DNA from: Klebsormidium nitens
Lineage: Eukaryota; Streptophyta; Klebsormidiophyceae; Klebsormidiales; Klebsormidiaceae
Length of the DNA stretch: 64,000 nt
Reading direction: 5' to 3'
Assembly (NCBI GenBank): GCA_000708835.1
Contig: DF237172.1
Coordinates: forward strand, 62,001-126,000
Shown: in pieces, positions 1 through 10,331 of the stretch
Layout of the letters: each line of letters begins with the position of its first letter
Numbering within the stretch: the first letter of the stretch is position 1
Translations under genes and position numbers: made by a program
Notes under the pieces: generated by a model
Databases searched by the model: none
Seen by the model: only the letters and a program-made list of their open reading frames with translations
What the model was told of the DNA's origin: nothing

Positions 1-1
1 G

Positions 2-223
2 GCCACGTGGGACCCCACGAGCGCGCGGCTCGCGATCGTGACGGGCACCGCGCGCGTGTTTCTGTGGGCGCCCGACGGCGCGTCGTGCGTGCACGTGCCT
101 TTAGCGGACTTTCACGCCGTCGGGCTGCGGTGGAACCCGGCGGGGAACGCGTTTGTGCTGTTAGATAAGGACACGTTCTGCTGCGCATTTGTGCCACGGA
201 CGGACGAATACGAGGGCCACTGA
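2..223 (+). CDS. WRAP73: WRAP73 (WDR8) C-terminal end, partial
   Basis: Final exon, or part of it, of a gene running in from the left edge; the frame is open from base 2 to a TGA ending at 223. The 73 visible residues (TWDPTSARLAIVTG, then LWAPDGASCVHVPL, then GLRWNPAGNAFVLLDKD, then FCCAFV) match the last beta-propeller blade of WRAP73/WDR8, a WD40 protein of centrosomes, basal bodies and spindle poles that works with SSX2IP-type partners. The family assignment rests on recalled similarity to the animal C-terminus (CTG..RLYLW and ALLSKDHFC blocks). The start and earlier blades lie outside the window. Finding it in the same window as epsilon-tubulin fits a ciliated organism; the two are about 40 kb apart and no functional linkage is implied. 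Confidence 0.72.
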   Translation, partial: ATWDPTSARLAIVTGTARVFLWAPDGASCVHVPLADFHAVGLRWNPAGNAFVLLDKDTFCCAFVPRTDEYEGH

Positions 224-1838
224 GGGGCGACTGTCAGTTTCAATCGACCTTGCAGAGTCTAGTAAGCGTATATTTACCCACCCGAAGGTCCAATTCTTTG
301 CATATACAAGAAAATAAAGGTCTCTAGTCGTCTGCATGAGGTGTGTATGTACAAGCTTTGCCATCAGTCGACGTCATATGGTGTCTGACTATCACGTGCT
401 CAAATCAAGCTGGACGTGTAGTTCCATTCATGCATCAGATTGTGCGATTTAACGGTCAGGACCTGCCTCCATATGCAGTGCGTCTCACGTGGAGCTTCAT
501 GGTTTATATGTATCTAGTTTGATTAGCTGAGGTGGCATACAAGTGCCTCAGTGTGACCGACACGATAAGAGCACTGATTTTGCACTCAGTAGGATCAAGC
601 GGATTAGTCACAATACAGTAGTACGGTCACACGCGAAATGCAATGCGGCGGGTGCAACGGCCTCTTTCATATCAACGTCAATCCGGTCAGCTTTTGCAGT
701 CACACGACCGTCGTGCTGAATGATCATTTCAAACCCATAATTAGTTCGGACGGTTCACAAACCGAAGAACTTGCTTATACTTTGTATAGCTACTGAGCAC
801 GATCAGGGTCCAACAGATGAAATACCTTGCATTAGTTGCAGATCCGGATTAAATCTGCACACATGCATACTGAGCGTGATGCACCGTACATTTTGCATAT
901 GCCGACGTACATGGGGGTGGATATACAAAGTTCGGGGCACGGTTACATACAAATTCTCTCCCGCCAGCGCTGTGCATGTCGTGGATCCCCTGATCGAACA
1001 TGATATGTGCGAGCCCCGGCCAGCCATGCATGCCCATGCACCAATAGGTAGTCGAGTATGCCATGCCCACTATGATGGTGAATATGGGGCATCTTTTTGA
1101 ATTTCGATCAATACTCAGTCATAGCATGAGCACACGACTGAGTTTTATGGATGTCAGATCGCGACCGTACCACACTCCTTAGTAATGCAGATCTCATGCA
1201 GCGGCTTGGAGCTGCCGAGATAGTCGCATTCGCGAATTATACGCATACCAACACCTTCTGTTGGCGTCCGCAGCGCCCAAATGCACATGACAGAGGCCCG
1301 GCCCGGCCCAGTCTTCGTTGGATTGGCAATTGCCGTCTGGATTTTTGAGCGCTGGGCCCCGCAGCAATGCAAGTAGGTCAACAAAATACCAATTATTGAG
1401 TCATGCTGATGTCAACGGACTCTTACACCGAGGGTTCTGGTTAGACGGTACGTGACCAAACTCGTCCTCAACCTTGCAGATTAGATTCTTATTCTACTAA
1501 GATACAACCTCGGTGACCAATGCACTAGTGCTTAAGTGACCAATGCACTAGTGTCTACCATATCCACATCCAGGCCCACCTGTGAAGGAGTCAAGCTTGA
1601 CCTTGTTACTCCCGAGACAACTCTTTGCCGCACGCTTGCTGCATCCTTCCAAAGAGCCAGACCTCCGCCCATTGCCTATCTTATTCTACTCTCAGCTTCA
1701 AGAGCACAAGTGAGCATAACGTTCGTGCTTAACAAAGGAGCTACAGAGGGCTTGACGCCGGCTGCATCAGAGCAAGCCCCCATCCTCATCCCTACCCTCG
1801 AACCCAACCCTTCACAGGAGCTCAATCCCGTTTTGGGA
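224..1838. other. Intergenic spacer between convergent genes
   Basis: No convincing coding sequence on either strand; the short ORFs here lack domain-like composition. It holds the 3' flanks of WRAP73 (+) and the HD-Zip gene (-). From about 840 to 1060 there are many overlapping CATGCA/TGCATG words. A short direct repeat is listed separately. Confidence 0.6.
1513..1553. repeat. Short direct repeat, 18-bp unit x2
   Basis: The 18-mer GTGACCAATGCACTAGTG occurs at 1513-1530 and again at 1536-1553 without a mismatch, separated by 5 bp. The unit carries an internal ACTAGT palindrome. No function is evident. Confidence 0.85.
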
Positions 1839-4800
1839 CTACGACACACTGACAGTGTGCTGCTCGGAATCAAGCCCGCTCTCTTGCTTATCAAATACCA
1901 GCCCTCCCTCAGTGAGCTGGATGTGGAGGGCGCTGGCCTCAGCGTTTGACAGTGTCTCCTTGCACTTTACACACACAGGCGCTTCCGCACCGAACTCCCG
2001 ACGGTCGTCTCCACTTGAGGCCGGTGGCCGGGACTTGAGCGCGATGACCTCCTTTTGTAACCGCCGGTTCTCTTCCGTCAGCGTTTCGCAGCACCGCTTC
2101 AGGACCTCGCAGTCGATCTCCGTCTGCTTCAGCTTGGTCCTGAAGAGAGAGCGAAGGACGTTTGAAAAAGTGACCGGTATCCAAAGCACTTCCACTTTGC
2201 TGTCTTCACGACAAAAGTCTCAAAGAAGTTCCCTCTCAGCTATCCTTTTGGCAGTTTTGGGCTATGTTCTCCAGTTCTGGTCCTGGCAGCATAGCGCTCC
2301 TCGAGATAATGCACAAACCCAAGACCTCAGAAACACGGTAGCACTTGAGACGTTGGCCATTAGTTAGATTGGATATACCCACAACTCAAGTCCGCAGGTT
2401 TCTACGGTTTTACACACCATCTTTCTATCTTCCAGCAAAGCGCCAAACAGACAGAACCATCACACTTCCAACAGAAAGAATCGGAAGATTCCTTTGTACG
2501 GGAAGCAAGTAACGAGAACGCCTAGTGCCGCGTAAAAGCGCTTCGACCGCAGGATGCCGGTGCAAAACTTCGCTACTTTTCGGGTCCCGATAACTGCCTG
2601 TTATGGCTTCTCATGCACAAACTACTTCCTTACCCTAACCCGCATACGTTTGTTGGTCCGCCAGTTCTTATCTCTGGTTCCGATTCAGGTCGCAATCTGG
2701 ACGAGGGCCCTCACCTGGCTCGTCTGTTTTGGAACCACACTTCGACCTGCCGGGGCCGCAGGCCTAGCCGAAGCGCAAGCGCGTTCTTTTGCTTCTGCAA
2801 CACAGAAAATCTCGGTTCAGCACCACAGACCCCTCGACAGAGCGGCACTCTGAAGGCACAGTGCATGTTGGAAAACCTCCGCAGAGGGTGAAAGAGGATA
2901 TGCACTTGTCTGGTGATCAGAATGCACCCGAGAGTGTCTGTGAAGCAAAGTTTGTTGATCATCAAGCAGATGATTGGCCGAAGCAGGTGAAAAGTTTCAC
3001 CCACACCCTGTGCTTTGCCTAAACCCGATTGCACAAAGATCACACGTCCCCTTTCAAGCATCAGCGCACGTTCACGAAAAGGCGGATGTCTGAGGACAGT
3101 TTAAACGGAAGCTTCTTCAAGTGGCAAAACCTCTGTACTGCTATCAAAACGAAATCTCTTTTCTAACCGAGGGGGGAGCCTCGTAACCGAGACAAAAGGC
3201 TGCACAACAGGACCGTTGGCGAACCCCATGGCAAGCCCTGATACTCCTCGCGAATCAAATCAACTACTCACAGCTTTCGTTCCTAGCTCACTGCACAAAT
3301 AAGCCACCAAGCAGACAACTCAAGCAACAGCTCACTCTCTGCAGAGAAGGAAGCGCACAACAAGCTCTACAACAGGGCGCTCTGGCGGCTTTACCAAACC
3401 CCTTTGCACCCCCTTGACCACCACCTAACTGGACTCTGAAGCCAGCTTAGCCAAACGCCTTTACAAGATGATCAACGCGAGCCCTTGTGATTGTTCACCG
3501 CCTTTTCCACACAAAGCCATGAGGCATTGCCTCTCGCACGCATCATAATCCGCCCAAGACTCAGCATACAATGCAAGCAGAGGTTACTAATCCTGAGAAC
3601 CAAGACAAACACACGGAGGCCAGACGAATGGACCTGAATGGCATGTCTAATGAGCAACTTGATGTTATGACTTGGCATGTTTGAGCCCACGGCAGCGTTG
3701 CTGACCCCGCTGCTAACAACCATCGACCAATTCGCTAACCACTGCCAATCACCACAGAAGGAGCACCTGCCCCCGCACCTGGCTGTAAGTGCTCTGCTCT
3801 TTGGAGGCAGAATAGGCAACGAATGGAACCCACTGAGAAACTGACAAATGCACCGTCAAACCACAGATAAGAGGACCATCACTGGCGAAAAAGCGGCTCA
3901 TCCTTGCGCGACTCACCGGGCTGTGCGTGGACTGCTCGTTGAAGGCGGCCTCCAGCTGCTGGCTCTGCTCCTTGCTCAACCGCATCTTGCGGTTCTCCTC
4001 GCTGCTGTCGCGGTCCCGCTTGCGACCACTGCGCTGCTTCGGCTCCTCGTTGTCGTCCTTCTCCTCGGCGGCAGGTTGAGCTGCGTACCCTTGTTTCCCT
4101 GCCTCACGGTCACGGGGTTGGGATGCATATCCTTGTGCGCCCCCCTCGTGCGGGGGGTCCTCCTTGGCCGCTAGCTGCGCCGTGGGGATGGGAGCAGGGG
4201 GGAAATGTACCCCCAGGTGGGAGGAGAACGGTTTCAAATGGTCCGAGAGCTTCTTCTCGATGTGCGAGATGCCGGGGTAGATGAAAGTCTCGTCCTTCTT
4301 GGCGGGGGGTGCGATTGCAGGTTGAGGCAGCCCTGCGCAATCAGGGGAAGGGTGCATGATCAGTGTCAAGAGGGGGGTGCATCGGCGAGCAGGAGTTTTG
4401 CTCTCTCCAGCCTTTTCTCTCCCCCCCTTAGCAGCAACTCCCCTCAGATAGAACCTGGCCCCTACTCACTTGATCAATGGGTGGCACGAACACGCGTCCA
4501 TTGCATGGACAACGCTCAGAAACCTCAACCAAGTGAGTGCTGCCACACCAGGACTCCAACAAGTTCCTTGAAGGCGCATGCATTATTAACATAAGCTGGG
4601 AATGATGCATTTCTCAAATTTTGAACCATCCTGGTCCCCGTCGGCAGAACCAAAGAGTCGGGGACTGTGAAATGCCTCTTGTCTGTAGATTGGGACGTTA
4701 GCACCAAGCGAAGCCCTATTAATCACGACTTCAAAGTGAAAAGCAGATGCTACAACCATCGTCAATTGATTCTTCCCCACCCTGGTCCAGCAACAATCTT

Positions 4801-6291
4801 TTTGAGTAGAAGGATTGCTACAGAGAATGCAATCGCTTGTCCGGTGTGCACCGCAAAGTATGACAGAAACGGCTGAGCGCAGAGCATCTAAATTGGGTGC
4901 TGCTTCTTATAGGAACTTTGGACAGCATAGCTGGAACCTTGAAGAATGCTGTATGCTGGACACAAGTTCCAGATGAACACCGTGGATAATGCAGTCAACA
5001 AGGAATTTGAGAAGAGACCACTGTGCATTTTGTGATGCAAGTGTTTTCACAAAACTAAAAGGGAGCCACCTACGAGGGCCGACCTAACCGCAATTGTTTC
5101 CAGCTCATTCAACCAAACGCCTCATGTTGGCGCACAAGGACATTCCTATGGGCCTGTGATCGGATTCAGCATTAACCAATAGCTGACTCCGACAGCCAAG
5201 TACGTCAGCAGCTTTTACAAGGAAGCTGCTTAAGAACCACACGCAAGGCCCAACGATTTCAGAGAACATCGACCTCGTAAGAACAAGATGCCCTCAGTTG
5301 CCTGCCTAGCAAGGTTGTCACTCACCCAAGCATACACTATCCAAGTTACCATACATTTGCAATATACTGGCATCCTAGCGATGCAGGCTTCTCTACCAGC
5401 TCATGGGATGGCCAAAGCCGAAGTGCCCTCCTCCCCGCAATGATGAAAACAACTGCCCTCAGCCTTTGCTCTCAGGCTTCCCCTGCTTTTGTTCAAGAAT
5501 GCATAATGCACGTCCATGCAGTGGAACCCAAGCACCTCGTGTATGAGCTCCCGAGCATCTACGAGAGACCAGAACCTTCTTCTAATCTGCAGCGCACCTC
5601 TAGGGGCTGGCACGAAGAAGCAACAGGATTGATACATAATGCACCTCCTCCAATTCAGGAAGAGCACCTAAGGACAACCATGCGCATGCATATGAAGCAG
5701 TCTATGCAACGTCAATCTTCTGCTTGCATACAACGTACCTCCTCCTGACGATCCCACAGGCAGCAGCGGCAGCATGGCCTGCGTCTTTTGGACGGGCGAC
5801 GATCTGATGTCCCCAGCGAATGCCTGCAGGTTCTCTAGAGAATAAGCTGAGCTCCCAAGCACCGGCTGCTGCCGCTGCGGCCGGCCCCCCCCAGTCAAGA
5901 ACACCGGGAAATCAATAACCCCATTCATCTGCGATGTGGTTGCTTGCATCCCCTGAGGGAAGAAATCGCCCCCATGCAGCCCGGACCCTGCCCTGCTCAA
6001 AGTGGGGAATGCGCCCAAGCTCACGGTAGCAGGAGAGGAGCTGTTGAAGGAGCTCGTGCTGCTCCGCAAGCCAACAAAATCAGACACAGTTGGCTGCGAG
6101 AGGCTGAGCTGGAAGCTGTTGGATGGCTCTTGAGCTGAGGGCATCAGCTGATTGCCAGAAGGCTGTCTTCCCAATCCAACAGGCTCTGCCTGTGGTTCCC
6201 TGACTGCCGGCACTCCAAGTAGGGACGCAGCCAGAGACTTCATCCGGTCCAGCTCCGCTCGCAGCCGCTCGTTTTCTTCTGAGAGCAGCAT
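1839..6291 (-). CDS. Class II HD-Zip homeodomain transcription factor
   Basis: Four coding exons on the minus strand: 6291-5739, 4332-3917, 2794-2715, 2139-1839. Phases close at all three junctions and give 449 residues. The homeodomain runs from about residue 299 ([14 protein letters not shown]) through helix 3 ([13 protein letters not shown], 338-350), and is followed directly by the leucine zipper ([17 protein letters not shown], then ENRRLQKEV). The sequence after helix 3 and a short Cys motif (CVKC, residues 406-409) resembling the CPSCE box identify class II. Such proteins dimerise through the zipper and bind CAATNATTG-type sites as nuclear regulators. Odd: the chosen ATG (CAAGATGC context) opens with a second coiled-coil-like stretch, [19 protein letters not shown], not typical of class II. 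A further upstream non-coding or coding exon cannot be excluded, because a pyrimidine-rich tract precedes this exon. Confidence 0.86.
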
Positions 6292-6801
6292 CTTGTCCGC
6301 GAGAAAGAGGCAAGCCTTTGGGGGGGGTTGGGAGGGAGCTCCCTCAAACAGATGCTCTTGTATCTTTAGGGGTGTGAACAGCACAAGTTAACAAGATAGA
6401 TACCGCCGTCCTTTTCCTTTGTCCTGTCATAGGCACCATTCTGTGTGGAAAGCCCGAGCCCACTTCTGAGATTGTATCCTAGAGAAACCTGGCCTGGAAA
6501 GGGCTGGAATTCTGCATCCATTATTCGCGAGTTCAGAATTCCAGGTCCGGTTGTCCCCAGTCTTGATTTCTGACAGTGACACATTTGCTGTCAAGGAACC
6601 GTCAACTTGGGAGTTCAGAAAAGACTGACAGTGAAGTTGAATGCCCCTTGGTGCAAAGCAGGAGCCCAGGGCCAGGGCCCAGGCTTGCGAAGAGCACGGT
6701 CGGTATGGTGACCGAACTGACCGGTGGATCTGGAACAAAACATGGAAAAACAGCCTAAAAACTTCCATGCAAATCATTACCTGAAAAGATAACCGAAGTG
6801 G

Positions 6802-6878
6802 GACGGGTAGGGTTACTTTGGGCCCTGGGGCAGGTTGGATAGGAGTGCGGAACAGGAATCTTCTTGGGTTAGGGGCCA
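6802..6878 (+). repeat. Interspersed CCCTAA-like repeat, copy 1 (divergent)
   Basis: Starts GACGGGTAGGGTT and ends TTCTTGGGTTAGGGG, with a degraded GTGCGGA core between. Shares order and spacing of these blocks with the other copies listed in this window. Confidence 0.6.
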
Positions 6879-7351
6879 CCTCGTTAATGGGACCAAATAA
6901 CACAAAATGTTATTATTATGTTATTATGTAATATACGGTACTTGTTCAGGCTTCAGCGGCCAGCCTCAAAATTACGGTATGGCCCAAGTTTGGTATTGAT
7001 GACTGGCCGACCGGTACATTGTGTCAAGACATGAAACTGCAAATCGTACGGCCCGCCAACCGGGGCACGCCGCACCCTATCATGTGTCACTGTTGACACC
7101 AATCCGGTTCTGCCAATTAATAGCTTGGTACGCAACAATGAAGATACAGCATGTAGTACACGTCACGGTATGTACCTTGGGACTTGGAAGCTTACCGGTG
7201 CTAGTGTTTTCACGAGGCCGCAGAGAAATTCAGGGAACCCAAAGTGGTACGTAGAACAGCCCGGTTATCGGCAACCCCGTACGAATCACGTTGGTAACTG
7301 CCCTTTTACTTACGAGCAATTTCACTTTAATTATAGGATAGGCGCCCGGGA

Positions 7352-7432
7352 GACGGGTAGGGTTGGTTGGATGGTTAGGGTGGATTTGCGTGCGGAGCGG
7401 GTGATTCTCTTGGTTAGTTTTGTTTTAGTTTG
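7352..7432 (+). repeat. Interspersed CCCTAA-like repeat, copy 2
   Basis: Blocks in order: GACGGGTAGGGTTGGTTGG, GTTAGGGTGG, GTGCGGAGCGGGTGAT, TTGGTTAG. The most complete plus-strand copy. Flanked by CCCGGG-like words on both sides. Confidence 0.72.
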
Positions 7433-7939
7433 TTTGCCCGAGTAGCCCGGATCTTAAATGAAATGGCTCTAATATGTGAAATCGGAGTTACCAGTATGTA
7501 CGAATCCAAAAGATGCTCACACGATCTGACACGTTTTTCCTGCGAAAAACAACCGGGGCAAATTGATCAACCCGGGTTCCAGAGCGAAACCCGATGTCCG
7601 GTTTCGGAGCGGCCCCGCACCAACAATCCGCACAACTCTGTTAGACCCTGCGCCAACCACGTCCAAGCCCCAGGTACACTTCGTAGGACTAGAGACGCGG
7701 GCTTCAGGTAATATGGCTAGAAATCGCTAGAATCCCAATCGATCTTACACCGAGGGCCGACACCCGAGCTCGTCAGTCGTCACGGTGTTGTCGGAACAAT
7801 CAGCATTCATATGATTGAAACAATGATTTTCATAAATGTACAGGCGTCCTCCACATGGCACCTTGCCTTGGCAAATCAACCATGAGCTCCTATCCGTACA
7901 TCATGGCATCTCCGAAAAACCCGGCCACATTTGAGTGAG

Positions 7940-8226
7940 CTGGGTCCAGGGATGGAGGGTCCGACAATCCACCCGGTACAATACCGGCTCCTGTGTCGTG
8001 AAGTAGGTACCTACCGTACCGTACTCCGGACACGGCAGTGCTGAGTTGAGTCACACAGGTACCTATCTACCGGTAGTGAGTAGGTACCGCAGAGTACCGC
8101 CTGCGTGGGCCGTAGGTACCGTGGGCAGGGATACCGTGCACCTGAGTCCTGGGGTGTACCTAGGTACCGGTACCTGGAGAAGACGGTATTGTTTTGTGAC
8201 GTAACGGTACATACCTACTTCGTTTT
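7940..8226. repeat. GGTACC/CCGGTA-rich low-complexity patch
   Basis: Dense, irregular runs of GGTACC, TACCGTACCG, GTAGGTACC and CCGGTAC words over about 290 bp. A comparable patch occurs near 39010-39450. No reading frame or hairpin of fixed size explains it. Confidence 0.6.
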
Positions 8227-8679
8227 GGCGTCGAGCAATAGTAGTGTCTACCCGGTGGGTTGTACTGGGGACTCCGAGGGCGACAGAACTTTGGACAAGA
8301 ATCAAAGCGCCCGGGCCCGGGTCGCTGGCTTGCTTTCCTGGGGCTCGCCGCGCTCGCCGAACCGAGGTGCGGATTCACGACGGTCGATCACGGCCCAATG
8401 CCCATCATGGGTCCTCTGCCCGGAGGCACGAGAATCTTTTCCGGCCGGGCACCTTGCACCGGGTGATTCTGGTAACACCGGCCAATTTAGCGCGTCCGCG
8501 CAAATATCTTCGACTCGAACGTCACAGGGGCCGGCCCGGGCCACCGGGGCCACCTGGCCAGGCCAGGCGCCCGGGTCGCGTCCGACTCGGCCCGGCGCGG
8601 CCAACCAGCCAACTTCTTGAAAGTTCTAACTGGCCCGATCGAGTCGCCCGACATTTGTGCTTGAGAAAAGGTCCCGGGG

Positions 8680-8770
8680 ACGGGTATGGTTGGTTTGGGG
8701 GTTATGGTGGGTACGGGTGCGGAGCGTGTACTCTTGTTACTACCGTACGGTTAAATTGCGTTTTAGTTTG
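8680..8770 (+). repeat. Interspersed CCCTAA-like repeat, copy 3
   Basis: Blocks ACGGGTATGGTTGG, TGGTGGGTACGGGTGCGGAG and then TTGCGTTTTAGTTTG. The last block is shared with copy 2 (GTTTTAGTTTG). Flanked by CCCGGGGA on the left and GCCCCGGGC on the right, possibly remnants of short inverted ends. Confidence 0.7.
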
Positions 8771-10331
8771 CTTTTTTGCCCCGGGCGGATACCTATTTAC
8801 CTAGTGAACAAAGTGATTGGAGGGACAGCTTTTACGCCTGGCCATTGCACTGCACCGTCCGATGATGGATCTGCACCGGCCATATTGGCAATTGCATCAT
8901 TGATACGGTCCATGCGTGAAAGTGTTCGGAAGTCGGCGCGCTCGCACACCATCCTAAAATTTTGCTACCGGTAGCATCATGGTCATATTTGCTGAAATGG
9001 CCGGCCCGGAGTGCAGGCTGAGCGGGCGCGCTGCGCGCAGTGCAGGATTAGCGGGAGCCCGTACTAGTGTCACCGCCGGCCCGGGGCGGGCAGGGTTTTG
9101 CACACATGAATGATGATGAATACATGTGTCTTGCATTCTTGCATGGTGATCCTATTTAGGTATATGCCTTTTTACCATGACTACCTACTACCATGACTTT
9201 TGGGCATCATGCAAGTGCACATGCAACACTCCAAAGAACTAGTAGTTGAAGCCTTAAAAACCGAGTTTGCAATTCTATGAATGTTCTCTGATTCAGAACA
9301 CTGGGTAATTTCTGAGCCCAGCGCCTGGTGATTGCCTAAGCTTGAAGATCATCTTTTTCCTAAGTAGGACGTGCCCCGGATGGGCTGGCGGCTTAAGTTT
9401 AAAGGGATGTGTGTTTCTGGTGTTTGATCATTCGATGTGAGAGTTGAATCTTTCAATCAGTCGAAAAGATGTAGAAGCATTGCCCTGCGTCAAAAAGGAC
9501 ACACACAAAAATTGTACGCTACTAATGAGAACCATATGGCCGCACTGACTACGGCGTTACAAAAAGAAACCATCGTTTGTACTAAAATGTTGAACACGTT
9601 GGTTGAGCTTGAAGGGAGCCTGAAGGGAGCTTGAACTCATTCCAAAATCATCAAAATAAATGACACAATGATATATATACTAATTGACCTTCGCTATAAT
9701 TAAAGTGAGAGCTCAAAGTCCTTCGATTCCTTGAACGAACAAAGCCCTAAAGCTGTGAATTACACGGCCGAGAATTGCAACTTTGGCTATGTAACTTGCT
9801 GCAAAAAAAAAAGACAACCGCATGCAAGGGCCATATATGAATTCTGACCATCACCGACGCTTGGATTCCAACAATTATCCTTGATACTTAGCTAGGAGCA
9901 CACGAGGATCCACAAGGTTATAAGTACGTCGGATGACCGCAGTTTTTGACTAACCAGTGAAGAAACACACGTACTACCAAAAAGAAAGGCCCATTGTGAG
10001 CGGCGAGCACATAGCAGAGGCTCCTTCAATGATCCGCCAACGATCAGCCACTCTTCCGCGCATTTCTACTTTGGCAAGTGTCACCAGTCATCGTCTCAGG
10101 CTGTACAATCTTATGGACCTTGTCGATCATCTTTTTGACTTATGTTTTCAAGCCTATAATGTATCCTAAGCATCCCCGACTCCCCGGGCTGTTTGTACTC
10201 TCATCGCAAGCCAGTACCCTCTTCCAGTTCAGCAGCCCCCTGTACAGAGATGACAGCTGGCAATCTTAGCGCCGCGCACAACCGGAATCTCGACTTCAAT
10301 TAGATGCGTTATTATTTCTAGCAACGCCGTA

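Larger units (their letters stand above)
6292..10331. other. 4 kb intergenic spacer rich in small repeats
   Basis: Lies upstream of the HD-Zip gene and downstream of the amine oxidase gene. It contains three copies of the interspersed CCCTAA-like repeat, a GGTACC-rich patch and a very GC-rich block near 8500-8610 made of GGCC/CCGGG words. ORFs such as the one at 9437-9634 show no recognisable domain. The HD-Zip promoter must lie in the right-hand flank of its first exon, but I cannot point to defined elements. Confidence 0.55.

Noticed and set aside
1536-1949. 137-codon plus-strand ORF
   Set aside because: Antisense to the last HD-Zip exon and its 3' flank; the minus strand carries the conserved protein.
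9437-9634. 65-codon ORF with an amphipathic C-terminal part, possibly transposon-derived
   Set aside because: No domain, no neighbouring exon with matching phase, no repeat ends.
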